Shown: piece by piece, positions 28,918 to 37,772 of the stretch
How positions within the stretch are numbered: position 1 is the stretch's first letter
How the letters are laid out: every line of letters begins with the position of its first letter
DNA from: Serinibacter arcticus
GTDB lineage: Bacteria; Actinomycetota; Actinomycetes; Actinomycetales; Beutenbergiaceae
DNA: 64,000 bases
Direction of reading: 5' to 3'
Assembly (NCBI RefSeq): GCF_003121705.1
Contig: NZ_PYHR01000002.1
Span: 558,001-622,000 of the forward strand
The notes under the pieces: model-generated
Told to the model about the DNA's origin: nothing
The model's database searches: none
What the model saw: the letters and a program-made list of their open reading frames with translations, nothing else
Made by a program: the position numbers and the translations under genes

Positions 28918-31440
28918 TCAGGGCCGCTCCGGCCAGGCGTGCTTCGGGTAGCGGCCGCGCAGGTCCGAGCGGACCGCGGCGTAGCCCGTCTCCCAGAACG
29001 AGGCCATGTCGGCGGTGATCGCGGCGGGCCTGCCGGCGGGCGAGAGCAGGTGCATGACGACGGCGACGCGCCCGTCCGCCAGCAGCGGCGTGCGACGCAG
29101 CCCGAACGCGTCCTGGATCTTCACCGCGACCGCGGGCGCCGCGCCGGAGTAGTCCACCCGCGCCGACCGCCCGCTCGGCAGCGTGACGCGCTCGGGCGCG
29201 AGCTCGTCCAGACGCGACGCCGCCGGCCACGGCAGCAGCTGGCGCAGCGCCGCCACCATGTCGAGCCGTCGCAGGTCGCTCAGGGAGGAGATGCGCCGTC
29301 CCACGAGCCACTCCCCCAGGTGGTCCAGCAGCGCGGCGTCGTCGACGGCCGGCCAGGGCTCCCCGAGGTGCTCGTGCAGGAACGTCAGCCGGGTCCGCAG
29401 CGCCGTCGCCGCCTCGCCCCACCGCAGCACGCCGAGCCCCTCGCGCTCCAGGGCGTGGCGCAGCGCCACGACCACACGCTCGGGGTCGGGCTGCGCCAGC
29501 GGGCGCGAGCGCAGCTCGATCGCCCCGAGCAGGCGCACCTCGCGCGCGCGCAGCCGCCCGCCGTCGAACTCCACGACCTCGCGGTCGACCAGCAGCGCGG
29601 GCGCGGCGGCGATCGCGCCCTCCTCGTCCAGCGGCACGGCCGAGCGGATCACGGCGTCGCGCCGAGCGACCGTCCGGCCGGCGTCCGCGACGGCCAGCCA
29701 GGGCGCACCGCGTAGCGGCGAGACGTCGGGGAGCACCGCACCGGTCCCCGAGGCGAGGAGATAGGCCTCGCCGTCGGCCCGCCGTCGGGCGATGCGGTCG
29801 GGGTAGGCGAGCGCGACGACGGCGGCCGCGGCGTCGTCCTCGCCCCCCACCGCCCCCGACGCCCGCTCCGGGAGGTCGAGGGACCGGGCGCTCGCGAGCA
29901 GCTGGTCCGCCGCCCGCCGCCACTCGCCACCTCCCCGCGTCTCTCCGCGCCCGCCGCCCCCGCGTCGGCGGAGCCCCCGCAGCGCGGCCGTGAGGTCGGC
30001 GTCGGCGACCCTGACGTCCTCGCTCAGCAGCGCGACCACCTCGCTCGCACGACGTCGCCCCACCACGGCGGCGCCGTCGATCAGCGCCCGCGCGAGCCGC
30101 GGATGGGTCGGGACCTGCGCCATCGCCCGGCCGCGCGGCGTCACGGCGCCGTCGGCCCCGAGCGCGCCGAGGGCCCGGAGGGTGGCCGTCGCGGCGTCGA
30201 GGGCGGCCTCGGGCGGGGCGTCGAGCAGCGCGAGCGAGGCCACGCCGTCGCGCGACCAGCACCCCGCGGTGAGGACGAGCTCCGCCAGATCGCCCGTGAG
30301 GATCTCGGGCAGCCGGTGCGGCGCGAGCTGCGCGTGGTCGCCCTGGGTCCAGGGACGGTAGACGGCACCCGGTCCCTCACGCCCGGCGCGGCCCGCCCGC
30401 TGGGTGGCGCCGTCGCGGCTGACGGCGACCGTCACCAGGCCGGCGAGGCCCCGGGCGTGGTCGGTGCGCGACTCCCGCGCCAGGCCGGCGTCCACCACCA
30501 CGCGCACGCCCGGGACCGTGACGGAGGACTCGGCCACCGCCGTCGAGACGATCACGCGCCGCCGGTCCGACGGCGTCAGCGCGCGGTCCTGCTCGCCCGC
30601 CTCGAGCCGCCCGTGCAGCCGGAGCACCTCGAGCGGTCCGGACCCGTCGGCGAGCGCGCCGAGGCGGCGGACGACGCCGTCGACCTCGCCCACCCCCGGC
30701 ACGAAGACGAGCACGTCGCCCGTCCGCTCGGCCACGGCCCGCCGGACGAGGGCGGCGACGTGGTCGCCCCACTCGCGGGTCATCCCGCGGTCATCGGTGC
30801 GACGCACGGGACGCGCGGGCGGGCACCACACCTCCTCGACCGGGTGCAGCCCGCCGGGCGAGGTGACCTCGGGGGCGCCCTCACCCGCGTCGTCGGCCCA
30901 CAGCCGGGCGAGCCGCGAGGACTCGAGCGTGGCGGACATCGCCACCACGAGCAGCTCGGGCCGCAGCGTCTGGCGCACCTCGTGCAGCATCGCCTGCAGC
31001 AGATCGGCGTCGATCGCCCGCTCGTGCACCTCGTCCAGCACGACGGCGGCGGTGCCCGCCAGCTCGGGGTCGCGCTGGAGCCGACGCAGCAGCACGCCGG
31101 TCGTGACGAACTCGACGCGGGTCGCCGCGCTCGTGCGCCGGTCGCCGCGAACGCTCCAGCCGACGGTGGCCCCGACGTCCTCACCGAGCAGCTGGGCGAG
31201 GCGGCGGGCGGCCGCGCGGGCCGCGAGGCGGCGCGGCTGCGTGACCACGACACGTCCGCCGTTCGGCCCGAGGAGCCGGGCCACGAGGGGCGGCACCAGG
31301 GTGGTCTTCCCGGTCCCGGGCGGGGCATGCACGACGGCGACGCCCCGCTCGCGGAGCGCGCCGGTGATCGCGGGCAGCACGGCTCCGACCGGGAGGTCGG
31401 GCGGGGCGGCGAGCATGGCGGTGATCACATCGACGGGCAC
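28918..31440 (-). CDS. hrpB: ATP-dependent helicase HrpB
   Basis: A complete 840-residue DExH-box helicase. It has Walker A HAPPGTGKTT near residue 38, VVTQPRRLAARAAARRLA, FVTTGVLLRRLQ, the DEVH box in VVLDEVHERAIDADLLQ, VVAMSATLES, and QRAGRAGREGPGAVYR (motif VI). The HrpB C-terminal domain carries SARVDYSGAAPAVAVKIQ, VMHLLSPAGRPAAITADMA and LRGRYPKHAWPERP. The RNA substrate of HrpB proteins is not settled. The gene is divergent from the SDR gene. Confidence 0.95.
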   Translation of the reverse strand: MPVDVITAMLAAPPDLPVGAVLPAITGALRERGVAVVHAPPGTGKTTLVPPLVARLLGPNGGRVVVTQPRRLAARAAARRLAQLLGEDVGATVGWSVRGDRRTSAATRVEFVTTGVLLRRLQRDPELAGTAAVVLDEVHERAIDADLLQAMLHEVRQTLRPELLVVAMSATLESSRLARLWADDAGEGAPEVTSPGGLHPVEEVWCPPARPVRRTDDRGMTREWGDHVAALVRRAVAERTGDVLVFVPGVGEVDGVVRRLGALADGSGPLEVLRLHGRLEAGEQDRALTPSDRRRVIVSTAVAESSVTVPGVRVVVDAGLARESRTDHARGLAGLVTVAVSRDGATQRAGRAGREGPGAVYRPWTQGDHAQLAPHRLPEILTGDLAELVLTAGCWSRDGVASLALLDAPPEAALDAATATLRALGALGADGAVTPRGRAMAQVPTHPRLARALIDGAAVVGRRRASEVVALLSEDVRVADADLTAALRGLRRRGGGGRGETRGGGEWRRAADQLLASARSLDLPERASGAVGGEDDAAAAVVALAYPDRIARRRADGEAYLLASGTGAVLPDVSPLRGAPWLAVADAGRTVARRDAVIRSAVPLDEEGAIAAAPALLVDREVVEFDGGRLRAREVRLLGAIELRSRPLAQPDPERVVVALRHALEREGLGVLRWGEAATALRTRLTFLHEHLGEPWPAVDDAALLDHLGEWLVGRRISSLSDLRRLDMVAALRQLLPWPAASRLDELAPERVTLPSGRSARVDYSGAAPAVAVKIQDAFGLRRTPLLADGRVAVVMHLLSPAGRPAAITADMASFWETGYAAVRSDLRGRYPKHAWPERP

Positions 31441-31477
31441 CCCCGCAGTCTGCCGTGCCGGGCGCCGCCTCCCGCCG

Positions 31478-31483
31478 TAGACT
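31478..31483 (+). promoter_or_regulatory. candidate -10 box of the SDR gene
   Basis: TAGACT lies about 70 bases before the ATG at 31553 and would give a leader of roughly 60 bases. Confidence 0.4.
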
Positions 31484-31552
31484 GGCCTCCGGCCACGGCC
31501 CCCGATCAGCGGCGGATGCGACCTGGCTGCCTCCGCACCTCGTCAGGAACCC

Positions 31553-33040
31553 ATGAGCACCTCTGCCTCCACGCTGCCCACCGACGTCTCCCCCGTCACG
31601 TTCGGTCCCGGCGTCGACCCCGCCGAGATGGCGGTCTTCCTCCGCGTCGCCGAGCAGGTCACCCGCCTCGAGCCCGGCCACCCCGACATGGCGGCCGCCC
31701 GCCGCGCCACCGCCGGCCTGTACAAGCTCGCGAAGAAGTTCCGGCGCGACGAGAAGCGACGCGCCGAGCTCGAGCACGACGCAGCGATCATCGCCGCCAC
31801 CGCCACGGGCAGCCCGGGCCGGATCGACGACGAGACGCAGGGCCTGCTGCCCTCCTCGGCCGCGGCCGACCGCGCCATCGCGGGCACGCTGCTGCAGCCG
31901 CAGCCCTGCTACGTCTGCAAGAAGGACTTCACGCAGATCGACTGGTTCTACCACCAGCTCTGCCCCGAGTGCGCCGTGGTCAACCACGCCAAGCGCGACG
32001 CCCGCACCGACCTCACGGGCCGCCGGGCGCTGCTGACCGGCGGCCGCGCCAAGATCGGCATGTACATCGCGCTCAGGCTCCTGCGCGACGGCGCCGACCT
32101 CACGATCACCACGCGGTTCCCGCGCGACGCCGCCCGACGGTTCGCGGCGATGGACGACAGCGCCGACTGGCTGCACCGCCTGACGATCGTCGGCATCGAC
32201 CTGCGCGACCCGGCCCAGGTCGTCGCGCTGGCCGACGAGGTCGCCTCCCGCGGCGCGCTGGACATCCTCATCAACAACGCCGCCCAGACCGTGCGACGCA
32301 GCCCCGGCGCCTACTCGGCGCTGGCCGACGCCGAGCTGCGCGAGCTCCCCGGCGACCCTGACGTCCCGACGATCACCTTCGGCCGCACCAGCGCCGCGCA
32401 CCCCGCGATGCTCGCCGGCTCGGTGACGGACCTGCCCAGCACCGCCGTCGCGCCCGGCGGCGTCGCGCGCGAGGCTCTCGTGGCCGCGAGCGCGTCGCTC
32501 GAGCGCCACCTGGCGGGCACGGCGATCGACGCCGGCGGCCTGCTCCCCGACGAGGTCGACCACAACAGCTGGGTCGCCACGGTCGAGAACGTCGACCCGA
32601 TGGAGCTCCTCGAGGTCCAGCTGTGCAACTCCACGGCGCCGTTCATCCTGCTCTCGCGGCTGCGCGCGGCGATGAGTGCGACGACGACCGGGCGCGCCTA
32701 CGTCGTCAACGTCTCGGCGATGGAGGGGGTGTTCAACCGCGGCTACAAGGGCCCCGGCCACCCGCACACGAACATGGCCAAGGCCGCCGTGAACATGCTG
32801 ACCCGCACCTCGGCGGGCGAGCTCGCCGAGCACGGCATCTACATGACCAGCGTCGACACCGGCTGGATCACCGACGAGCGTCCGCACACCACGAAGATCC
32901 GGCTCGCGCAGGAGGGCTTCCACGCGCCCCTGGACCTCGTCGACGGCGCGGCCCGCGTCTACGACCCGATCGTGCGCGGGGAGGACGGCGAGCTGCTCTT
33001 CGGGTGCTTCCTGAAGGACTACGACCGTGCCGCGTGGTGA
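31553..33040 (+). CDS. SDR-family oxidoreductase with N-terminal zinc ribbon
   Basis: A 495-residue protein. Residues 1-110 are helical and charged. C119, C122, C137 and C140 form a C-x2-C/C-x2-C zinc ribbon (QPCYVCKKDF, QLCPECA). A Rossmann fold follows (RALLTGGRAKIGMYIALRLL and LDILINNAAQTVRR). A ~90-residue insert (about 250-340) comes before VENVDPMELLEVQLCNSTAP. The active-site stretch is VVNVSAMEG with S388, then Y398, then HPHTNMAKAA with K410. The residue four before the lysine, normally the catalytic Tyr, is T406. Larger than classical SDRs (about 250 residues); substrate unknown. The next gene starts inside its last codons. Confidence 0.82.
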   Translation: MSTSASTLPTDVSPVTFGPGVDPAEMAVFLRVAEQVTRLEPGHPDMAAARRATAGLYKLAKKFRRDEKRRAELEHDAAIIAATATGSPGRIDDETQGLLPSSAAADRAIAGTLLQPQPCYVCKKDFTQIDWFYHQLCPECAVVNHAKRDARTDLTGRRALLTGGRAKIGMYIALRLLRDGADLTITTRFPRDAARRFAAMDDSADWLHRLTIVGIDLRDPAQVVALADEVASRGALDILINNAAQTVRRSPGAYSALADAELRELPGDPDVPTITFGRTSAAHPAMLAGSVTDLPSTAVAPGGVAREALVAASASLERHLAGTAIDAGGLLPDEVDHNSWVATVENVDPMELLEVQLCNSTAPFILLSRLRAAMSATTTGRAYVVNVSAMEGVFNRGYKGPGHPHTNMAKAAVNMLTRTSAGELAEHGIYMTSVDTGWITDERPHTTKIRLAQEGFHAPLDLVDGAARVYDPIVRGEDGELLFGCFLKDYDRAAW

Positions 33041-34806
33041 CGGCGACGCCGCCCCGACGGGTGAGGCCGACCCCGCTCCACGACGGCGGCCCGGGGGCCT
33101 CGACGCCCGCGTCCTGATCGGTCGCGCCGGTCGCGCGTCGTCCCGCCTGGGACGCTCGCTGTCGCTGACCGGCCTGGTGCTCGCCACCGCGGCCTTCGCC
33201 GCCTCGACGACGCCGTCGCTCATCCCGCGCGGCTGGCTCTACCAGGGCGTCATCTCGGCGCTGAGCCTCGTGCTCGGCTACGCCGTCGGGACCACCCTGC
33301 GGTGGGCGCTGCGACGCTTCGGCGTCACGGCGGCTCCCCGCGGCGCCCGCCGGGACACGGTGCGGCGGTGGCTGCTGGCGACCCTCGCCGTCGTCGTCCT
33401 GGTCACGCTGCTCACCGGCACGGCCTCGCAGCGTCGGCTCGCGACGCTCTGGGGCCTGCCGACGACGCCGGAGCCGCACCTGGTGACGACCGCCGTCACC
33501 GCCGTCGGGCTCGCGCTCGTGCTGCTCGCCGCCGGCCGGGGCTGCGCCGGGCCGGGGCAGCCCTCGGACGCCTGCTCGGCCGCTGGCTCCCCCGCCAGCT
33601 CGCCGGCGCGCTGGGCTTCGCGGCGGTCGTCGCGGTGGGCGTGCTGACGATCTCCGGGATCTTCCAGGACGTCGTGCTGGCCTCGATGACGGCCACCTTC
33701 ACCGCCAGGGACTCCACCTCGCGGCCGGGGACGGTGGCCCCCGAGGCGGCCGAGCGCTCGGGCTCCCCCGGGTCGACGATCGCGTGGGAGAACCTCGGCT
33801 ACGAGGGTCGCACCTTCGTCACCGGCGGGCTCGACCCCGCCGGCCTCACCGCCGTGACGGGGCGCGAGGCCTCGATGCCCATCCGCGTCTACGCCGGTCT
33901 CGCGGGTCACGATGACGGTCTGGGCGACGTCGACCTCGACGAGATGGCGCAGGAGGTCGTCGCCGAGCTCGACCGCACGGACGCGTGGGAGCGCGAGGTG
34001 GTCGCCGTCGTGACGACGACGGGTACCGGCTGGGTGGATCCGCTCGCCGTGCAGGCGCTCGAGCTCGTGCAGGACGGCGACACGGCGGTCGCCGCCATGC
34101 AGTACTCCGTCAACCCCAGCTGGGTGACTCTCGTGCTCGACCTCGACCAGCCCGCACGGGCGGGCCAGGCCCTGTTCGACGCCGTGCAGTCGCGCTGGGC
34201 CGAGCTGCCCGAGGGCGACCGCCCCCAGCTCGTGGCGTTCGGCGTCTCGCTCGGCTCCTACGGCAGCCAGAGCGCGTTCCCCTCGCTCGAGGACCTCACC
34301 GCCCGGGCCGACGGCGCCGTCTGGGCGGGGACGCCCCGCTTCACCCCGCTGTGGTCCGATCTCACCCGGGCCAGGGACGCGGGCTCGCCCGAGATCCACC
34401 CCGTGCTCGACGGCGGGGCGACCGCCCGGTGGGGCACGGCGAACGGTGGCGACCAGGGGTACGCGGACCTCGGTCCGACGGACTCCCCCGGGTGGCCTAC
34501 CTCCAGCACCCGAGCGACGGCGTCGTGTGGTGGTGGTGGCCCACGGCCTGGCACGAGGACGACTGGTTCGACGAGCGGCCGGGTCAGGACGTCGTGCCCG
34601 GGGTGCGCTGGTGGCCTGGGATCACCGGGCTGCAGCTCCTCGCGGACATGTTCGTGGCCGGATCGGACGACGTGCCGCTGGGTTACGGCCACAACTACGG
34701 CGAGGGCTACGTCGACGCGTTCGCGTGGGTGACGGGTGCGGAGCTCGACGACGGCGACCTGGCGCGACTGCGGGAGACGATCGCGGCGACGAGCCGGCCC
34801 GGCTGA
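33027..34806 (+). CDS. Abhydrolase_9-type membrane alpha/beta-hydrolase, two apparent frameshifts
   Basis: The protein begins with membrane helices (GLVLATAAFAASTTPSLIPR, GVISALSLVLGYAVGTTL, WLLATLAVVVLVTLL) and continues with a cytosolic or external hydrolase domain. That domain contains NLGYEGRTFVTGG, the nucleophile elbow VAFGVSLGSYGSQSAF (G-x-S-x-G), VWAGTPRFTPLW and the late GYGHNYGEGYVDAF. The three parts lie in three frames. One extra G at the run 33538-33541 and one extra C at 34485-34489 restore a single protein of about 593 residues. The GTG start overlaps the SDR stop by 14 bases. Function within the Abhydrolase_9 family is unknown. Confidence 0.78.
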
Positions 34807-34858
34807 GCCGACCGTCGCGATCGTTGACCCGCTCGCGGCACGAGGCGAGGGTGGGGCG

Positions 34859-35389
34859 ATGACGACGAGCGGCAGCAGCGCGAGCGGCGACGAGCAGGGC
34901 TCCGGACCCGAGACGACCCCCGACGGGCACCACGTCGTCATCGACGGCCGACGCTGGCGCGCCACCGATCCGGGAATCCCGGACACGCTGGCCGCCGAGC
35001 TCCGGTCCGCCCTGATGACCGGACGCCGCGGCGTCGGGGCCGCGAAGCGTGCCGAGGAGGACACGGCACCGCACCGCCGGATCGTGGACGACGCGAAGGT
35101 GGCGCTCGGCGAGCGCGGGGCGCCGTGGTGGGAGCCGGCGACGGAGGAGGACCGCCGTCGCCGGATCGCCGCGACGATCCGGACGCTGGCGGCGGCCAGG
35201 GCCCCCGGGACGACCTGCCCGAGCGATGCGGCGCGCGTCGTGGGCGGGGAGGCGTGGCGCCCGCTGATGCCGACGGTCCGCGCCGTGGCCGAGGAGCTCG
35301 CCGCGGCGGGTGAGATCGTCGTCACGCAGGGTGGTGAGCCCGTCCGGGCCCCCTGGCGCGGCCCGGTGCGGCTGGGACGCCCCGACTGA
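34859..35389 (+). CDS. DUF3253 protein fused to a small Tol-annotated domain
   Basis: A 176-residue protein with two parts. Residues about 20-95 (HHVVIDGRRWRATDPGIPDT, then VDDAKVALGERGAPWW) match short actinobacterial proteins often labelled biopolymer transporter Tol, a label with little support. Residues about 96-176 match DUF3253 (RIAATIRTLAAARAPGTTCP, then AARVVGGEAWRPLMPTVRAV), a winged-helix-like fold. No membrane segment or enzyme motif is visible. It lies between the hydrolase and glgX on the same strand. Confidence 0.75.
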   Translation: MTTSGSSASGDEQGSGPETTPDGHHVVIDGRRWRATDPGIPDTLAAELRSALMTGRRGVGAAKRAEEDTAPHRRIVDDAKVALGERGAPWWEPATEEDRRRRIAATIRTLAAARAPGTTCPSDAARVVGGEAWRPLMPTVRAVAEELAAAGEIVVTQGGEPVRAPWRGPVRLGRPD

Positions 35390-35442
35390 GACCTTCTCGC
35401 GCGCTGGTGCGGATCGGCCAACAGCACCAGACGGCCAACGAG

Positions 35443-35458
35443 GTGACCGGAATGTCAC
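35443..35458 (+). promoter_or_regulatory. inverted repeat upstream of glgX/treX
   Basis: GTGAC-CGGAAT-GTCAC is a perfect 5-bp inverted repeat with a six-base spacer, 22 bases before the glgX ATG. It could be an operator for the trehalose operon. The spacing is two bases too wide for a standard Crp site. Confidence 0.35.
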
Positions 35459-35480
35459 ATCCCTGTGTCAATCTGGACAG

Positions 35481-37772
35481 ATGCAGATCTGGCCTGGACA
35501 CCCCTACCCCCTCGGCGCCACGTACGACGGCTCCGGCACCAACTTCGCGCTCTTCTCCTCCGTCGCCGAGAGGGTCGAGCTGTGCCTCGTGGACGACGAC
35601 GGGGTGGAGCAGCGGATCGAGGTCACCGAGGTCGACGCCCACGTGTGGCACGTCTACCTCCCCGCCGTCGGCCCCGGCCAGCGCTACGGCTACCGCGTGC
35701 ACGGCCCCTACGAGCCCTCCGAGGGCCACTGGTGCAACCCGTCGAAGTTCCTCCTCGACCCGTACGCCAAGGCGTTCGACGGCGAGCTCGACGGCGACGA
35801 GTCGCTGTACTCCTACCGGTTCGGCAGCCCGCCCGGCCCCGACAGCGAGATGAACGCGGACGACTCCTTCGGCCACACCCTCACCTCTGTCGTGCACAAC
35901 CCGTTCTTCGACTGGGGCCACGACCACCCGCCGGCACACGAGTACCACCGCAGCGTCATCTACGAGGCCCACGTCAAGGGCATGACGCAGCTGCACCCGG
36001 CGATCCCCGAGGAGATCCGCGGCACGTACGCCGGCATGGCGCACCCCGCGATGATCGACCACCTCACCAAGCTGGGCGTGACGGCCATCGAGCTCATGCC
36101 CGTGCACCAGTTCATCAACGACCCCTCCCTGCAGGAGAAGGGTCTGTCGAACTACTGGGGCTACAACACGATCGGCTTCTTCGCCCCGCACGCGGACTAC
36201 GCCGCCTACGGCACGCGCGGCCAGCAGGTCCAGGAGTTCAAGTCGCTGGTCAAGGCCATGCACGAGGCCGACATCGAGGTGATCCTCGACGTGGTCTACA
36301 ACCACACGGCCGAGGGCAACCAGATGGGACCCACGCTGAGCTTCCGCGGCATCGACAACGCGGCGTACTACCGCCTCGTCGACGAGGACCGGATGCACTA
36401 CTTCGACACCACCGGCACCGGCAACTCGCTGCTCATGCGGTCGCCGAACGTGCTCCAGCTGATCATGGACTCGCTGCGGTACTGGGTCACCGAGATGCAC
36501 GTCGACGGCTTCCGGTTCGACCTGGCCGCGACCCTCGCCCGCCAGTTCCACGAGGTCGACCGCCTCTCGGCGTTCTTCGACCTGGTGCACCAGGACCCGG
36601 TCATCTCTCAGGTGAAGCTGATCGCCGAGCCGTGGGACCTCGGCGACGGCGGCTACCAGGTGGGTGGCTTCCCCCCGCTGTGGACCGAGTGGAACGGCGA
36701 CTACCGCGACACGGTGCGCGACTTCTGGCGCAGCGAGCCGTCGACGCTGGGCGAGTTCGCCAGCCGCCTGACGGGGTCCTCCGACCTCTACGAGCACACC
36801 GGCCGCAAGCCCATCGCCTCGATCAACTTCATCACGGCCCACGACGGTTTCACGCTCGCCGACCTGGTCAGCTACAACGAGAAGCGCAACGACGCCAACG
36901 GCGAGGACAGCCGGGACGGCGAGTCGCACAACCGCGCCTGGAACTCCGGCGCGGAGGGACCGACCGACGACGCCGCGGTGCTCGAGCTCCGCGGTCGTCG
37001 CCAGCGCAGCTTCCTCGCGACCCTGCTCCTGTCGCAGGGCGTGCCGATGATCGCCCACGGTGACGAGATCGGCCGGTCGCAGCAGGGCAACAACAACGTC
37101 TACTGCCAGGACAACGAGCTCGCCTGGATGGACTGGGACCTCGACGAGTCCGAGGAGTCGCTGCTGGAGTTCACGCGCAAGGTCATCCGCCTGCGCGCCG
37201 AGCACCCCGTCTTCCGCCGCCGTCGGTTCTTCGGCGGTCACGTCACCGACGCCGACGGCGAGCAGGTCGAGGACATCCAGTGGTTCTCCCCGGCCGGCAC
37301 CGCGATGACGCAGGAGGAGTGGAACACGCACTACGCCCGCGCCCTGGCGGTCTTCCTCAACGGCGACGCGATCACCGAGCCCGACGAGCGCGGCGCCCCG
37401 ATCGTGGACGACTCCTTCCTGCTGCTGTTCAACGCGGCGCACGAGGAGGTCACGTTCACGCTGCCGTCCGCGCGGTACGGGAACGCCTGGTCCGGCACGC
37501 TCGACACGGACGGTTCGGTCGAGGACTGGCAGGTGCTCGCCACGGGTGCCGAGGTCGTCGTCGCGCCGCACAGCCTCGTCGTGCTCTCACGCCCCAGCAC
37601 GGGTGAGTCCGCCGCCGTCGGCGCGGCCGCCCGCCCGGGCAGCGCGAGCCAGGTCGCTCGCGCGGCCGAGATCGCGCCGAGCGCGTCGACCTCGCCCCAC
37701 GTCGAGGCCGAGGCTCCGAGCGCCGCGCCCGAGGAGTCCGCCGCGGAGTCCCCGAGCACGGACGCCCGATGA
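35481..37772 (+). CDS. glgX: glycogen debranching enzyme GlgX/TreX
   Basis: A 763-residue GH13 isoamylase-type enzyme that removes alpha-1,6 branches from glycogen. An N-terminal CBM48 domain (PLGATYDGSGTNFALFSSVA) precedes the barrel: VILDVVYNHTAEG, VDGFRFDLAAT (nucleophile Asp), LIAEPWDLGDGGYQVGGFPP (acid Glu) and FITAHDGFTLADLVSYNEKR. The last ~55 residues are an Ala/Ser/Pro/Glu-rich tail with no fold. First gene of treX-treY-treZ; its stop overlaps treY as ATGA. The start MQIWPGHPYPLG is the family start. Confidence 0.96.
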   Translation: MQIWPGHPYPLGATYDGSGTNFALFSSVAERVELCLVDDDGVEQRIEVTEVDAHVWHVYLPAVGPGQRYGYRVHGPYEPSEGHWCNPSKFLLDPYAKAFDGELDGDESLYSYRFGSPPGPDSEMNADDSFGHTLTSVVHNPFFDWGHDHPPAHEYHRSVIYEAHVKGMTQLHPAIPEEIRGTYAGMAHPAMIDHLTKLGVTAIELMPVHQFINDPSLQEKGLSNYWGYNTIGFFAPHADYAAYGTRGQQVQEFKSLVKAMHEADIEVILDVVYNHTAEGNQMGPTLSFRGIDNAAYYRLVDEDRMHYFDTTGTGNSLLMRSPNVLQLIMDSLRYWVTEMHVDGFRFDLAATLARQFHEVDRLSAFFDLVHQDPVISQVKLIAEPWDLGDGGYQVGGFPPLWTEWNGDYRDTVRDFWRSEPSTLGEFASRLTGSSDLYEHTGRKPIASINFITAHDGFTLADLVSYNEKRNDANGEDSRDGESHNRAWNSGAEGPTDDAAVLELRGRRQRSFLATLLLSQGVPMIAHGDEIGRSQQGNNNVYCQDNELAWMDWDLDESEESLLEFTRKVIRLRAEHPVFRRRRFFGGHVTDADGEQVEDIQWFSPAGTAMTQEEWNTHYARALAVFLNGDAITEPDERGAPIVDDSFLLLFNAAHEEVTFTLPSARYGNAWSGTLDTDGSVEDWQVLATGAEVVVAPHSLVVLSRPSTGESAAVGAAARPGSASQVARAAEIAPSASTSPHVEAEAPSAAPEESAAESPSTDAR

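Noticed and set aside
35420-35480. Crp site upstream of glgX
   Set aside because: The GTGA and TCAC halves are eight bases apart, not six; kept only as a generic inverted repeat.
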